A stretch of 28,370 nucleotides of DNA. Source: Opitutia bacterium UBA6410 (GTDB taxonomy: Bacteria; Verrucomicrobiota; Verrucomicrobiia; Opitutales; Intestinicryptomonadaceae). A program made the position numbers and the translations under genes. Location of the stretch: NCBI GenBank assembly GCA_002437405.1, contig DJPO01000017.1, forward strand, positions 10,705 through 39,074. Reading direction: 5' to 3'. Shown in pieces: positions 1 through 9,500 of this stretch. The first letter of the stretch is position 1. The number at the start of each line of letters is the position of its first letter. The notes under the pieces were generated by a model that had not been told where the DNA came from, made no database searches, and was given only the letters and a program-made list of their open reading frames with translations.

Positions 1-85
1 GTACGTACCCATTGCAGTTTCTTCCCCGAAACGCTGTATCAACGGTAGTTTCACGCGCCCAAAAAACCGTGGGCTTGGTTTCCCC

Positions 86-1615
86 TTACTGCGGTCTTGG
101 GAAGAGGATTTCGGGAGCGGAGAGAGTCTTGCCCTCCAATACACCCGACCACGCAATGTTGCCTTCGTAGACCTCAGCCTTCGGTTGCGCCAACAGCGAC
201 AATATTTTTTCCGAAACTGTCGGCATCACGGGCGACAAAAGCACCGACGCTATCCTCAACGCCTCGCACATATTCGCGAGCGTCGTCTCCAACTTCGCCT
301 TGTCCGCGGCGTCTTCGCTCTTCGCCAACTTCCACGGCGCGCGCTGCTCCGCGTACTTGTTTATCGAGCGGATAAATGCGAAAATCTTGTCGAGCGCAAT
401 GTGGAACTGCATTCCGTCGTTGAGCTTCAAAACCTCGGGAGCGGTCTCGGCGGCTGCGGTTTTGAGGGTCTTTTCGAAGTCCTCCTCAACGGTCGCGGCG
501 GGCACTACGCTTTGGCAATAACGCTTGAGCATATTGAGCAGACGGCTTACGAGATTGCCGAGGTCGTTGCCCAAGTCGGAAGTATAGCGCGTTGCGAACA
601 AATCCATCGAGAAATCGGAGTCCTGCCCGACGTTCATTTCGCGCATAAGGAAGTAGCGGAACGGGTCTGCGCCGAACTTTTCCGCCAAGTCGAGCGGGTT
701 TACGATGTTGCCCAAGCTCTTGGACATCTTCTCGCCAGACGACATCCACCAGCCGTGTACCAAGAGCGACTTTGGCAGCTCGACGCCTATCGCCTTGAGC
801 ATAATCGGCCAATAAACCGAATGCGGCGGAACGAGAATGTCCTTGCCGATGACGTGGAAATCCGCAGGCCAGTATTTTTCGAATTCGTCCGTGCCGTAGC
901 CGACCGCCGAAATATAGTTCACGAGCGCGTCGAACCAAACGTAGGTTACATAGTTCGTGTCGAACGGCAGCTCGATACCCCATTCGAGGCGTTCCTTCGG
1001 GCGCGATATGCAAAGGTCGTTGAGCGGCTCTTTGAGGAACTCCATAACCTGCTTTGCACGGAAACGCGGGTAGATGAAAGACTCGTTGTTTTTGAGGAAT
1101 TCGACGAGCCACGGCTGGTACGCGCTGAGCTTGAAAAAGTAGTTGCTCTCGGTGATTTCGACGACATCGCCGAAAATCTCGGGCCACTTGCCGTCGACCT
1201 TGTCCTTTTCCTGAAGGAACTGTTCTTGGCGGGTCGAATAAAAGCCCTTGTATTCGGCCTTGTAGATTTCGCCGCGGTCGAAGAGCATTTGGAGGATTTT
1301 TTGGACAACCGCCTTGTGGCGTGGCTGCGACGTGCGGATATAGTCGTCGTTGGAGACGTTGAGAATCTTGCAGAGATTCTGGAATTTTTCCGCCTGCCTG
1401 TCGCAGAGAACGGACGGGGCGACGCCCTCGCGGCGCGCGCTCTGCTGGACTTTCTGCCCGTGCTCGTCAAGCCCCGTGAGGAAGTAGGTCTTGACGCCGC
1501 TCATGCGCTTGTGGCGTATCACCACGTCCGCAAGGATTTTTTCGTAGGCGTGTCCGAGGTGCGGAGAGCCGTTTGCATAGTCGATTGCCGTCGTAAGATA
1601 AAATGTCTTGTCCAT
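86..1615 (-). CDS. metG: Methionyl-tRNA synthetase, compact zinc-free form
   Basis: This cytoplasmic class I enzyme charges tRNA-Met with methionine for both initiation and elongation. The 509-residue product shows the HLGH form of the HIGH signature at residues 19-22 and KMSKS at 296-300, the two ATP-binding signatures. The reading frame stays open for another 319 codons upstream, but the conserved N-terminus begins at MDKTFYLTT, so I place the start at 1615; the extension would run antisense to the next gene. The connective-peptide region, where many family members carry zinc-binding CxxC pairs, reads YKGFYSTRQEQF and has no such pairs. The C-terminal tRNA-binding (Trbp111-like) domain of longer family members is also absent. 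No Shine-Dalgarno sequence precedes the start. The gene diverges from the lipoprotein gene across a 120-base gap. The first 85 bases of the window, downstream of metG, hold only weak short hairpins. Confidence 0.96.
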   Translation of the reverse strand: MDKTFYLTTAIDYANGSPHLGHAYEKILADVVIRHKRMSGVKTYFLTGLDEHGQKVQQSARREGVAPSVLCDRQAEKFQNLCKILNVSNDDYIRTSQPRHKAVVQKILQMLFDRGEIYKAEYKGFYSTRQEQFLQEKDKVDGKWPEIFGDVVEITESNYFFKLSAYQPWLVEFLKNNESFIYPRFRAKQVMEFLKEPLNDLCISRPKERLEWGIELPFDTNYVTYVWFDALVNYISAVGYGTDEFEKYWPADFHVIGKDILVPPHSVYWPIMLKAIGVELPKSLLVHGWWMSSGEKMSKSLGNIVNPLDLAEKFGADPFRYFLMREMNVGQDSDFSMDLFATRYTSDLGNDLGNLVSRLLNMLKRYCQSVVPAATVEEDFEKTLKTAAAETAPEVLKLNDGMQFHIALDKIFAFIRSINKYAEQRAPWKLAKSEDAADKAKLETTLANMCEALRIASVLLSPVMPTVSEKILSLLAQPKAEVYEGNIAWSGVLEGKTLSAPEILFPRPQ

Positions 1616-1735
1616 AAGATAAAATATTCGCGCCACTTTACGCTTTGCGCGGAAAATTTGAAAGCTTTTTTTTGGGGGTATCGCGACTGTAAATGTATTT
1701 GACATTTGGGGCGGGTCGTTTACTCCTATTCGGAT

Positions 1736-2608
1736 ATGAAAATTATATCCATCGCATTTGTGGCGCTCGCCTTTTTGTGCTCCTGCTGTAAAACGGAGAA
1801 AAGCGAGCCCGTAAATGTTGCGACATTCAACATAAGGCTCGCCCCCAACCCCGAATTCGACGCGTGGAAAAACCGCCGCGACGCCGTCGGTGCGCTGATA
1901 AAAAAGCACGGCTTCGAGATTTTCGGGACACAGGAGGGGTATTTTTACCAGTTGGAGGAAATCGCAAACCGCACCGGATATAAATTCGTAGCGCACGGGC
2001 GCGAAGACGGCAAGCGCGGGGGCGAAACCGCCGCGGTATTCTACAATCCCGCGCGTTTCGAGCTGCTCGACTCTGCCGCATTCTGGTTCGCCGAAACTCC
2101 CGACAAGCCCGTTTTGGGGTGGGACGCCGCCTGCAAGCGCGTGTGCTCGTGGGGCGAATTCCGCGACACAAAAACGGACAAAATTTTCTATTTTTTCTGC
2201 GTACACCTCGACCACATGGGAAAAGTTGCGCGGGCGCAGTCGGCTAAATTGCTGGCGGCGAAAGTCGCGGAAATCGCAAAAAATAAACCCTTCTTCTGCG
2301 TGGGCGACTTCAACGCGACGACCGACCAGGAGCCGATGAAAATAATCTTCTCCGAAAAGATTTTCCAAGACTCCCTCGCAAAGGCGGCGAAAAAGCAAAA
2401 CGCCGAAAGCGGCACGTTCCACGCATACACTGGGCAGCCGAAAGTTTCGAGAATCGACTACATTCTCGTCTCGGACGGAGTGGACGTTTCGGAATACAGT
2501 GTTATAAAGGATTCCTGCGCGGACTTGGGGCTTCCGCCCGCGTCGGACAAAATCCCCTACCCCTCCGACCACTTCCCCGTCAAAATCACGGCGGAAATAA
2601 AAAAATAA
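1736..2608 (+). CDS. Lipoprotein of the endonuclease/exonuclease/phosphatase fold
   Basis: This is a probable exported metal-dependent phosphodiesterase or phosphatase of the EEP (DNase I-like) superfamily; its substrate cannot be told from sequence. The product is 290 residues. I chose the ATG at 1736 over one ten codons earlier because it begins a clean lipoprotein signal, with a hydrophobic stretch at residues 3-14 and a lipobox LCSC at 14-17, making Cys17 the likely lipidated residue. Family landmarks appear in order: ATFNIRL near the start of the mature part, the metal-ligand Glu67 in GTQEG, a VHLDHMG block, GDFN at residues 190-193, SRIDYI, and the terminal SDH with His279. A TTGACA box lies at 1699-1704, but the matching -10 is poor. 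No Shine-Dalgarno is visible. Related lipoproteins occur near glycan-use genes in gut bacteria, but nothing adjacent here fixes the role. Confidence 0.85.
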   Translation: MKIISIAFVALAFLCSCCKTEKSEPVNVATFNIRLAPNPEFDAWKNRRDAVGALIKKHGFEIFGTQEGYFYQLEEIANRTGYKFVAHGREDGKRGGETAAVFYNPARFELLDSAAFWFAETPDKPVLGWDAACKRVCSWGEFRDTKTDKIFYFFCVHLDHMGKVARAQSAKLLAAKVAEIAKNKPFFCVGDFNATTDQEPMKIIFSEKIFQDSLAKAAKKQNAESGTFHAYTGQPKVSRIDYILVSDGVDVSEYSVIKDSCADLGLPPASDKIPYPSDHFPVKITAEIKK

Positions 2609-2635
2609 TCTTTCAAACTCAAAACAAACAAGTTT

Positions 2636-3730
2636 ATGGCTACATTAAAGTTTGCAGTACTCCCCGGCGACGGTATCGGTCCGGAAGTAATGAACGCGGC
2701 TCTCGACGTACTCAAGGCGGCTTGCCAAAAGGACGGCGACGAACTCTCCTACAAAATTTGCGACGTAGGCGGCGCGGCTATCGACAGTCAGGGCAAGGCT
2801 CTGCCTGAATCGACTATCGAGGAATGCCGCAATTCCGACGCAATCCTCTTCGGCTCGGTCGGCGGCCCCAAGTGGGAACACCTGCCCTCCAACGAACAGC
2901 CCGAACGCGCGGCTCTGCTTCCGCTCAGAAAAATCTTCAAGCTCTTCGCCAACATCAGACCCGGGTTGCTCTACCCACAGCTCACGGACGCCTCGCCCCT
3001 CAAGAGCGAACGCATACCCGACGGCATCGACATCGTGTGTATCCGCGAGCTCACCGGCGGCATATACTTCGGCGAAAAGAAGACTTTTGAAATCGACGGC
3101 GAACCCGCCGCATGCGATACCATGATGTACCGCAAGAGCGAAATCGAGCGCATCGCCGACGTGGCGGGCAAAACCGCAATGGCGCGCGGCAAAAAAATCT
3201 GCTCCATCGACAAGGCGAACGTTCTCGAAACCTCCGTGCTCTGGCGCAAAACCGTCACGGAATTCTTCAAGAAGAACTACCCCGAAATCGAGCTTTCCTA
3301 CATGTATGTAGACAACGCGGCAATGCAGCTTGCCCGCAACCCCAACCAGTTCGACGTTTTCTTCACCGAAAATATGTTCGGCGACATTCTCTCCGACGAA
3401 ATGGCTGTTATCTGCGGATCGCTGGGCATGCTTTGCAGCGCGTCGCTGGGCATTGCGGAAAACTCGCTTGGCTACAAGTTCGGTCTCTACGAACCCGCAG
3501 GCGGCACTGCTCCCGACATCGCGGGCAAGAAAATCGCCAACCCCTGCGCGCAAATCCTCTCGGCGGCAATGATGCTCCGCCACTCCTTCGGCCGCGACAA
3601 GACCGCAAAGAGAATCGAAGACGCCGTAAGGGGCGCGGTATGCTCGGGCGTGCGCACGGGCGACATCGCGTTCGGAATGAAAGCCGTTTCCACCGACGAA
3701 ATGGCGGCGGCTGTCATCGAAAGACTCTAA
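2636..3730 (+). CDS. leuB: 3-isopropylmalate dehydrogenase
   Basis: It catalyses the NAD-dependent oxidative decarboxylation of 3-isopropylmalate in leucine biosynthesis, in the cytoplasm. The 364-residue product has the usual length for the family. It shows GDGIGPEV at residues 11-18, the RELTGGIYFGE block, the catalytic Lys193 in DKANVL, and the NAD-binding EPAGGTAPDIAGK near the C-terminus. The substrate-binding and Tyr-containing MMYRKSEIERIA segment is also intact. The start follows an A-rich leader without a Shine-Dalgarno, 27 bases after the lipoprotein gene. No leuA, leuC or leuD is in this window, so the leucine pathway is split in this genome or lies elsewhere. A strong hairpin terminator follows directly. 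Tartrate or isocitrate dehydrogenases share the fold, but the RELTGGIYFGE block argues for LeuB. Confidence 0.96.
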   Translation: MATLKFAVLPGDGIGPEVMNAALDVLKAACQKDGDELSYKICDVGGAAIDSQGKALPESTIEECRNSDAILFGSVGGPKWEHLPSNEQPERAALLPLRKIFKLFANIRPGLLYPQLTDASPLKSERIPDGIDIVCIRELTGGIYFGEKKTFEIDGEPAACDTMMYRKSEIERIADVAGKTAMARGKKICSIDKANVLETSVLWRKTVTEFFKKNYPEIELSYMYVDNAAMQLARNPNQFDVFFTENMFGDILSDEMAVICGSLGMLCSASLGIAENSLGYKFGLYEPAGGTAPDIAGKKIANPCAQILSAAMMLRHSFGRDKTAKRIEDAVRGAVCSGVRTGDIAFGMKAVSTDEMAAAVIERL

Positions 3731-3738
3731 CGCAAAGC

Positions 3739-3774
3739 GCGCGGCGGGTCGCAAACAAACCCCGCCGCGCTTTT
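3739..3774 (+). terminator. Rho-independent terminator after leuB
   Basis: A perfect 10-base-pair GC stem (3739-3748 with 3761-3770) closes a 12-base loop and is followed by TTTT. It begins 8 bases after the leuB stop codon and separates leuB from alaS. The T run is short, so termination may be partial. Confidence 0.75.
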
Positions 3775-3812
3775 AAAATAAAAAAATTACGGCATAACGC
3801 CGAATAAAAAAA

Positions 3813-6479
3813 ATGACCTCCTCCGAAATCAGAAAAAGTTTCCTCGACTTCTTTAACTCGAAAGGACACACGATTGTGCCCTCGGCCTCGATTATGCCGA
3901 CCTCCCCGAATCTGCTTTTTACCAATGCGGGTATGAACCAGTTTGTTCCGTATTTCCTCGGAGAGGAGAAAGCGCCGTTCCGCCGCGCCGCAGACACGCA
4001 AAAGTGCATTCGCGCGGGCGGCAAGCACAACGACTTGGAGGACGTGGGGTTCGACACCTACCACCACACCTTCTTTGAAATGCTCGGCAACTGGTCGTTC
4101 GGCGACTATTTCAAAAAAGAGGCAATCGAATGGGCGTGGGAACTGCTGACGCAAGTTTGGGGCTTCCCGAAGGAAAGGCTCTACGCAACGGTCTACAACC
4201 CCGCCGACGGCGAACCCGCCGAATTCGACGCCGAAGCCTACGCAATCTGGGAGGGGATTTTCCAAAAGGAGGGAATGTCGCCCGAAGTCCACATCAAAAA
4301 GTGCGGCAAAAAGGACAATTTCTGGATGATGGGCGAAACGGGTCCCTGCGGCCCCTGCTCCGAAATCCATATGGATTTGACCGAAAAGGGCGACACGGGC
4401 GGCGCGCTCGTAAACGCGGGCTCGCCGTATTGCATCGAGATTTGGAACCTCGTTTTCATGCAGTTCAACGCCGAAACCGACGGAACTTTCCGCCCGCTGA
4501 AAAACAAGAACATCGACACGGGCATGGGCTTCGAGCGTGTTGCGGGCATTTTGGCGACAACCAAGAATTTTACGGATTTCTCGCAGCTGGCGTCCAACTA
4601 CAACAGCGATTTGTTCACGGACATCTTCACCCACATTTCGCATATGTCGGGTAAGACGTACAAGGGGACTCTGCCGAAAAACCCGCGCGATATGTCCAAA
4701 CAGGAGCTTACCGATTGCGTATTCAGAGTGCTCGCCGACCATATCCGAACCATAACCTTTTCCATAGCCGACGGGATTATCCCCGGCAACGAAGGCCGCA
4801 ACTACGTCCTGCGCAGAATCCTCCGCAGAGCCGTAATGTACGGCAAGCGTCTCGGGCTTGAATACGGCTTCTTCACGAAGCTCGCCGACCCCGTCATCAA
4901 AAAGATGTCGCCCGTCTTCCCCGAGCTCGAAGAGCAGCGCAAGATTATTGTAAAGGTAATCGAAAACGAAGAAAAGAGCTTCGCCAGAACGCTCGACAGA
5001 GGCTTGCAGCTCCTCGACCAAATAACCCTGAGCGAAGGCAAAATTTCGGGCGAACAGGCGTTTATCCTCTACGATACCTACGGATTCCCGCTCGACCTCA
5101 CCCAGCTCATCGCCCGCGAGCGCAATCTGCCCGTAGACGAAAAGGGCTTTGAAGCCGAAATGAACAAGCAGCGCGAAAGAGCAAGAAACGCCCAAACGCG
5201 CGAGGTCATCAGCGTATCCGACGCGACGGAAGTCGAGCACGCGACGCAGTTCGCGGGCTACGACATGCAGAACCTCACCGACTTCGCAACCTCCATCAGC
5301 GCGATAGTCGAAGCCCCCGACGCCGACTACATCATAATGCCCCAAACCCCCTTCTACGCCGAAAAAGGCGGGCAGGTCGGCGACACGGGCTTCATCGAAA
5401 TCGACGGCGTCGCGCGCGAAGTTTTCGACACAAAAATCGACAACGCCGGCCACATAATGCACAAAGTCCGCAAGGGCGTTTTCAAGAAGGAAAACATCGG
5501 CGCGGACGTGGTAGTTTCGGTCGACATCGTACGCCGCCGCGCAATCCAGCGCCACCACTCGGCGACCCACATTCTGCACTGGGCGATGCGCCAAGTTTTG
5601 GGAACGCACGTCAGGCAGGCGGGCTCGTATGTAGATCCCGAAAGACTGCGCTTCGACTTCACCCACTTCGAAGCCCCCACCCCCGAACAGCTACGCGAAA
5701 TCGAAAATCTCGCAAACCAGAAGATTCTCGAAAACGCCCCCGTCAAGTGGCGCGAACTCCCCTTCCGCGAAGTCCCGAAAAACGTCCTCGCGTTCTTCGG
5801 CGAAAAATACGGGGCGGTCGTCAGACTCGTCGAAATGGGCGATTTCTCCAAGGAACTCTGCGGCGGCGCGCACGTCTCGGCGACGGGCGAAATCGGGCTT
5901 ATCAAAATAATCTCCGAATCCGCAATTTCCGCGGGAACGCGCCGCTTGGAGGCGGTCGCGGGAACTGCCGCGCTGCAGAAAATCGACGCAATGCAGGACA
6001 CGCTCACCAAGGCGGCGCGCGAACTTTCCTGCAAACAGGAGGAACTGTCCGAACGCATCGAAAAACTGATCGCCGCGCGCGACGAAGCCGAAAAGCAGCT
6101 CAAAGTCTTCAGACGCCAAAACGCCGACAAGCTCGCCCACGAGCTCGTCGCGGCAAAAACGCTCACGGCAAAGTCCGTCCCGATTGTCGCGGCGGTCGTC
6201 AATATCGACTCCCCGCAGCTTATCCGCGAACTCGCCGTCAACGTCTCCAAGGATCTCGGCGGCGGCATCGTGGTTCTCGGCGCGAAGTTCGGCGAAAAGG
6301 CGACCATCGCAGCCCTCTGCGGGAAGGACGCAATCGACGCTGGCTACAAGGCGGGCGACTTGGTTCGCAAGCTCGCGGCTGAAATCGGCGGCAAGGGCGG
6401 CGGCAAGCCCGACTTCGCCCAGGGCGGCGGCGCATCGACAAACCTCGACAAGGCAATCGGCGGGTTTTCGGCGGACTAA
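3813..6479 (+). CDS. alaS: Alanyl-tRNA synthetase
   Basis: This class II enzyme charges tRNA-Ala and clears Ser- and Gly-mischarged tRNA through its editing domain. The 888-residue product is full length. The N-terminal aminoacylation domain opens with SEIRKSFLDFF and carries the GMNQF and RAGGKHNDLEDVG blocks. The editing site is intact: HHSATHILHW, giving an HxxxH pair near residue 580, and CGGAHVSATG near 681 together supply the four zinc ligands. The C-terminal C-Ala domain ends with a glycine-rich segment, GGKGGGKPDFAQGGG. The ATG at 3813 sits behind an A-rich stretch with no Shine-Dalgarno. smc follows after only 24 bases, so the two are probably co-transcribed. Zinc ligands are kept here although MetG, Tgt and L33 in the same window have lost theirs. 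Confidence 0.98.
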   Translation: MTSSEIRKSFLDFFNSKGHTIVPSASIMPTSPNLLFTNAGMNQFVPYFLGEEKAPFRRAADTQKCIRAGGKHNDLEDVGFDTYHHTFFEMLGNWSFGDYFKKEAIEWAWELLTQVWGFPKERLYATVYNPADGEPAEFDAEAYAIWEGIFQKEGMSPEVHIKKCGKKDNFWMMGETGPCGPCSEIHMDLTEKGDTGGALVNAGSPYCIEIWNLVFMQFNAETDGTFRPLKNKNIDTGMGFERVAGILATTKNFTDFSQLASNYNSDLFTDIFTHISHMSGKTYKGTLPKNPRDMSKQELTDCVFRVLADHIRTITFSIADGIIPGNEGRNYVLRRILRRAVMYGKRLGLEYGFFTKLADPVIKKMSPVFPELEEQRKIIVKVIENEEKSFARTLDRGLQLLDQITLSEGKISGEQAFILYDTYGFPLDLTQLIARERNLPVDEKGFEAEMNKQRERARNAQTREVISVSDATEVEHATQFAGYDMQNLTDFATSISAIVEAPDADYIIMPQTPFYAEKGGQVGDTGFIEIDGVAREVFDTKIDNAGHIMHKVRKGVFKKENIGADVVVSVDIVRRRAIQRHHSATHILHWAMRQVLGTHVRQAGSYVDPERLRFDFTHFEAPTPEQLREIENLANQKILENAPVKWRELPFREVPKNVLAFFGEKYGAVVRLVEMGDFSKELCGGAHVSATGEIGLIKIISESAISAGTRRLEAVAGTAALQKIDAMQDTLTKAARELSCKQEELSERIEKLIAARDEAEKQLKVFRRQNADKLAHELVAAKTLTAKSVPIVAAVVNIDSPQLIRELAVNVSKDLGGGIVVLGAKFGEKATIAALCGKDAIDAGYKAGDLVRKLAAEIGGKGGGKPDFAQGGGASTNLDKAIGGFSAD

Positions 6480-6503
6480 CCGCCCCGCCCGCAAAACGTC
6501 AGA

Positions 6504-9500
6504 ATGTATTTAAAGCGCGTAAAAATCAACGGTTTCAAAAGCTTCGCCGACGAAACCGTAATGACCCTAACCGACGGTATCACCTGTATCGTCGGGCCGA
6601 ACGGCTGCGGCAAAAGCAATATCGTGGACTCGATACGCTGGGTGCTCGGCGAGCAAAGCGCAAAGGCGCTGCGCGGCGGAAAAATGCAGGACGTTATTTT
6701 TCAGGGCACGGAAACGCGCAAACCGTTGCAGTTTTGCGAAGTCTCCCTGCTCTTCTCCGACTGCGAAAAACAGCTGGGAACGAATTTCAACGAGGTCGAA
6801 ATAACCCGCAGGGTATCGCGCGACGGCGGCAGCGACTATTTTATCAACGGCAAGGCAGGCAGGCTCAAGGACATTCAGAACCTGTTTATGGACACGGGCA
6901 TAGGGCGCGTGTCGTACTCGTTCATGGTTCAGGGGCAAATCGACCAGATTCTCTCCTCCAACCCCGGCGAACGCCGCGCGATTTTCGAAGAAGCCGCGGG
7001 GATTACAAAATACAAAACCCAGCGGCGAGAAGCCCTCAACAAGCTCGCGCTCGTAGACCAGAATCTGGCGCGCGCGACGGACAGAATCGAGGAAATTTCG
7101 CGGCAAATCGGGACGCTCAAGCGTCAGGCGGCAAAGGCGCTGCGCTACAAGCGGCTCAGCCACAGACTCCGCCACCTCGACCTCGCCCTCAACGCTAAAA
7201 TCTACGCCGACCAGAGTGCGGCTCTCGCGAAGGACGAACAGGCTCTCGCCGAAATTTCCGAAAAAATCGCGGGGCTCTCCGAAAAGCTCGCCGAAAGCGA
7301 ACGGACGATTTCGCAAATGCGCACCGAGCGCGCGGCGATTCTCGCGGAGCTGGAAACCCTCCGCCAAAACGCCGCCGAGACCCGCTCCGCAAAGGAACAG
7401 GCGGAGCGCAGCTCGGAGTTCGCCGACGTGCGCAAGCGCGACTTGGGCGAACGACTCGCGCAAATTAAAAAGGAATTGGAATCGCTCGCCCAGCAGCTCG
7501 ACTCCCTCGAAGGCAGGGAAAAAGGCGACTCGCAGGTTAAGCAAATGCAGCTCGAGCTGGTAATGGCGGACGACGAAGTTTTCAAACAGCAAAGCGCGGA
7601 ATTGGCGCAAATCGAGCAGGAAATCCGCGAAGCCGAAAACGCGCTGTCGCGGGCAAAGCAAAATTCGCTCGTAAACGAAGGGGCAATCACGCGCCTGCGC
7701 TCGAATTGCACGACCCTCGAGCTCGACTTGAAGTCCTACCAAGTCCGCCACGCGGCTCTCGCCGACTCGATTTTCCAGATTAAAGAGGAAAACGCCGCAC
7801 TCGAAAGGCGCATTTGCGAACTCGCCGAAGCCCTCGATGGCGCAAACGAAAGGCTCGGAGAGGCAGACGCCGACATCGCCGAAGCCCAGCGGAAAATCGA
7901 CGAACTACGCGGGCAGTACCGCAGCAAGCAAATGGAAATCCAGCAAGCCGACAGGGCTTTGGCAAGCAAAACGGCGCGGCTGGGGCTGCTCAACGACTTC
8001 CAGTCGAGAATGGAGGGATTTTCGGACGGCGTAAAATCAATCCTCAAAGGCGCGCTCGGCGAGCTTCTGCCCGCTGGCGGCGCGAAAATCGTCAGCCAAT
8101 ACCTCGAAGTCTCCGACGGCTGGACTTCGGCGTTCGAAACGCTCCTCGGCTCGGCTCTCGACGCGCTCGCCCTACCCGACTCCTCGAAACTCGCGCAAAT
8201 TCTCGCGGTTCTGCGCGAGCGCAACCTCGGCAAGGCATGCTTCCAGCTTTCGGAATCGTCGTTCCAAGACGCGGATTTCCCGCTCCCCGAAAGCATAAAA
8301 AAAGCCTCCGAAATCGTAAAACCGCAATCGGACGAAATCGCAAACTTCGCCGCCAAGACGCTCGCGGGCTGCTTTTTCTGCGAAAATATCGCCGACTTCG
8401 CAAAATTCGCGGCGGAAAACAGGGACTTTAAATTTTTATACGCTGTAGCCCGCGACGGCTCGATGCTCGACGCCCGCGGAATCGTCTACGCCTCGACGGG
8501 AGAAAAGCGCGACACCGAAACGAGTTTCATTTTGCGCGCGCAGGAAATCAAACGGCTCAAAGAGGAAATCGAGCGCGAAAACGAAGCCCTCACAACCCTC
8601 AATGAAGCCGCGATGTCCATTCAATCGCAAATGGACGCCGCCGAAGCCGAAATCGAAAACCGCAAAAACGCGTCGGCTGAAATCAAGAGGGAAATCGCGG
8701 CAATCGGGGCACAAACGAACTCCGCAAACGCCCAGAAGTCCGAAAAAGACGAAGACTTGCGCAAAAAGAACGCCGCAATGGCGGAAATGGAAAACTCGCG
8801 CTTCGAAGCCGAAGACAAACTGAAATCCGCGCAAAACGCCCTCGCCCAAGCCGAAGAGGGAATCGAATCCGCAAAACGGGAAGTCGCCGAAACGGAAAAC
8901 AGACTCGCCGAATTGCGCGAATCCAAAGACGTGCGCTACTCGACCCTCTCGGAAACGCGGCTCGAGCTGGCGTCGAAAAAATCCAGACTCGAAAACCTCG
9001 AGCGCGGACTCGGCGCAATCAAGGAACAACAGCAACAGGCGCGGACGGCTATCGAAAGGCGGACTATCGAGTCCGACTCAATTCTCGGGCAAATCGAAAA
9101 TTTCGACAGGGAAACCGCCGCCGAAAAACAGCGCGCCGCAGCCCTCGCCGAACGACTCGAAGCCGCCACTGAGGAAATCGAACAATTCCGCGTAAAAGTC
9201 GCCGAGGCAGAAACAAAACTGTCCGAATTTGAAAAATCGGCAACGGCTCTGCGCGAAGAACATATGCGCGCGGGCATCGCGAAAAACGAAATCGACGTAC
9301 GCGCCGCACGCCTGCGCTCGAAACTCGACTTCGTCTCGGAAAAAATCCTCAACGACTACGAAACTCCGATTTCGGCGGTAGACTGGAAGCGCGAACTCTG
9401 GAACGCCGACGAACAGTTCGAGACGAAAATAAAATTGGAGGAACTCGAAGACGGCGAAGTCCCCGCAAAAACGAAAGAAAAGCGCGGCGAACCGACCGAA

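Noticed and set aside
1699..1731. Promoter for the lipoprotein gene
   Set aside because: The TTGACA box is perfect, but no acceptable -10 lies 16-18 bases downstream, so I did not list it as a feature.
1616..2572. 319-codon upstream extension of the metG frame, antisense to the lipoprotein gene
   Set aside because: The conserved MetRS N-terminus begins at 1615. The extension has no family features and overlaps a well-supported gene on the other strand; long antisense frames are common here because of the biased codon use.
3714..5666. 650-codon open frame antisense to alaS
   Set aside because: It lies entirely over the end of leuB and alaS, has low-complexity composition without motifs, and mirrors their codon bias.
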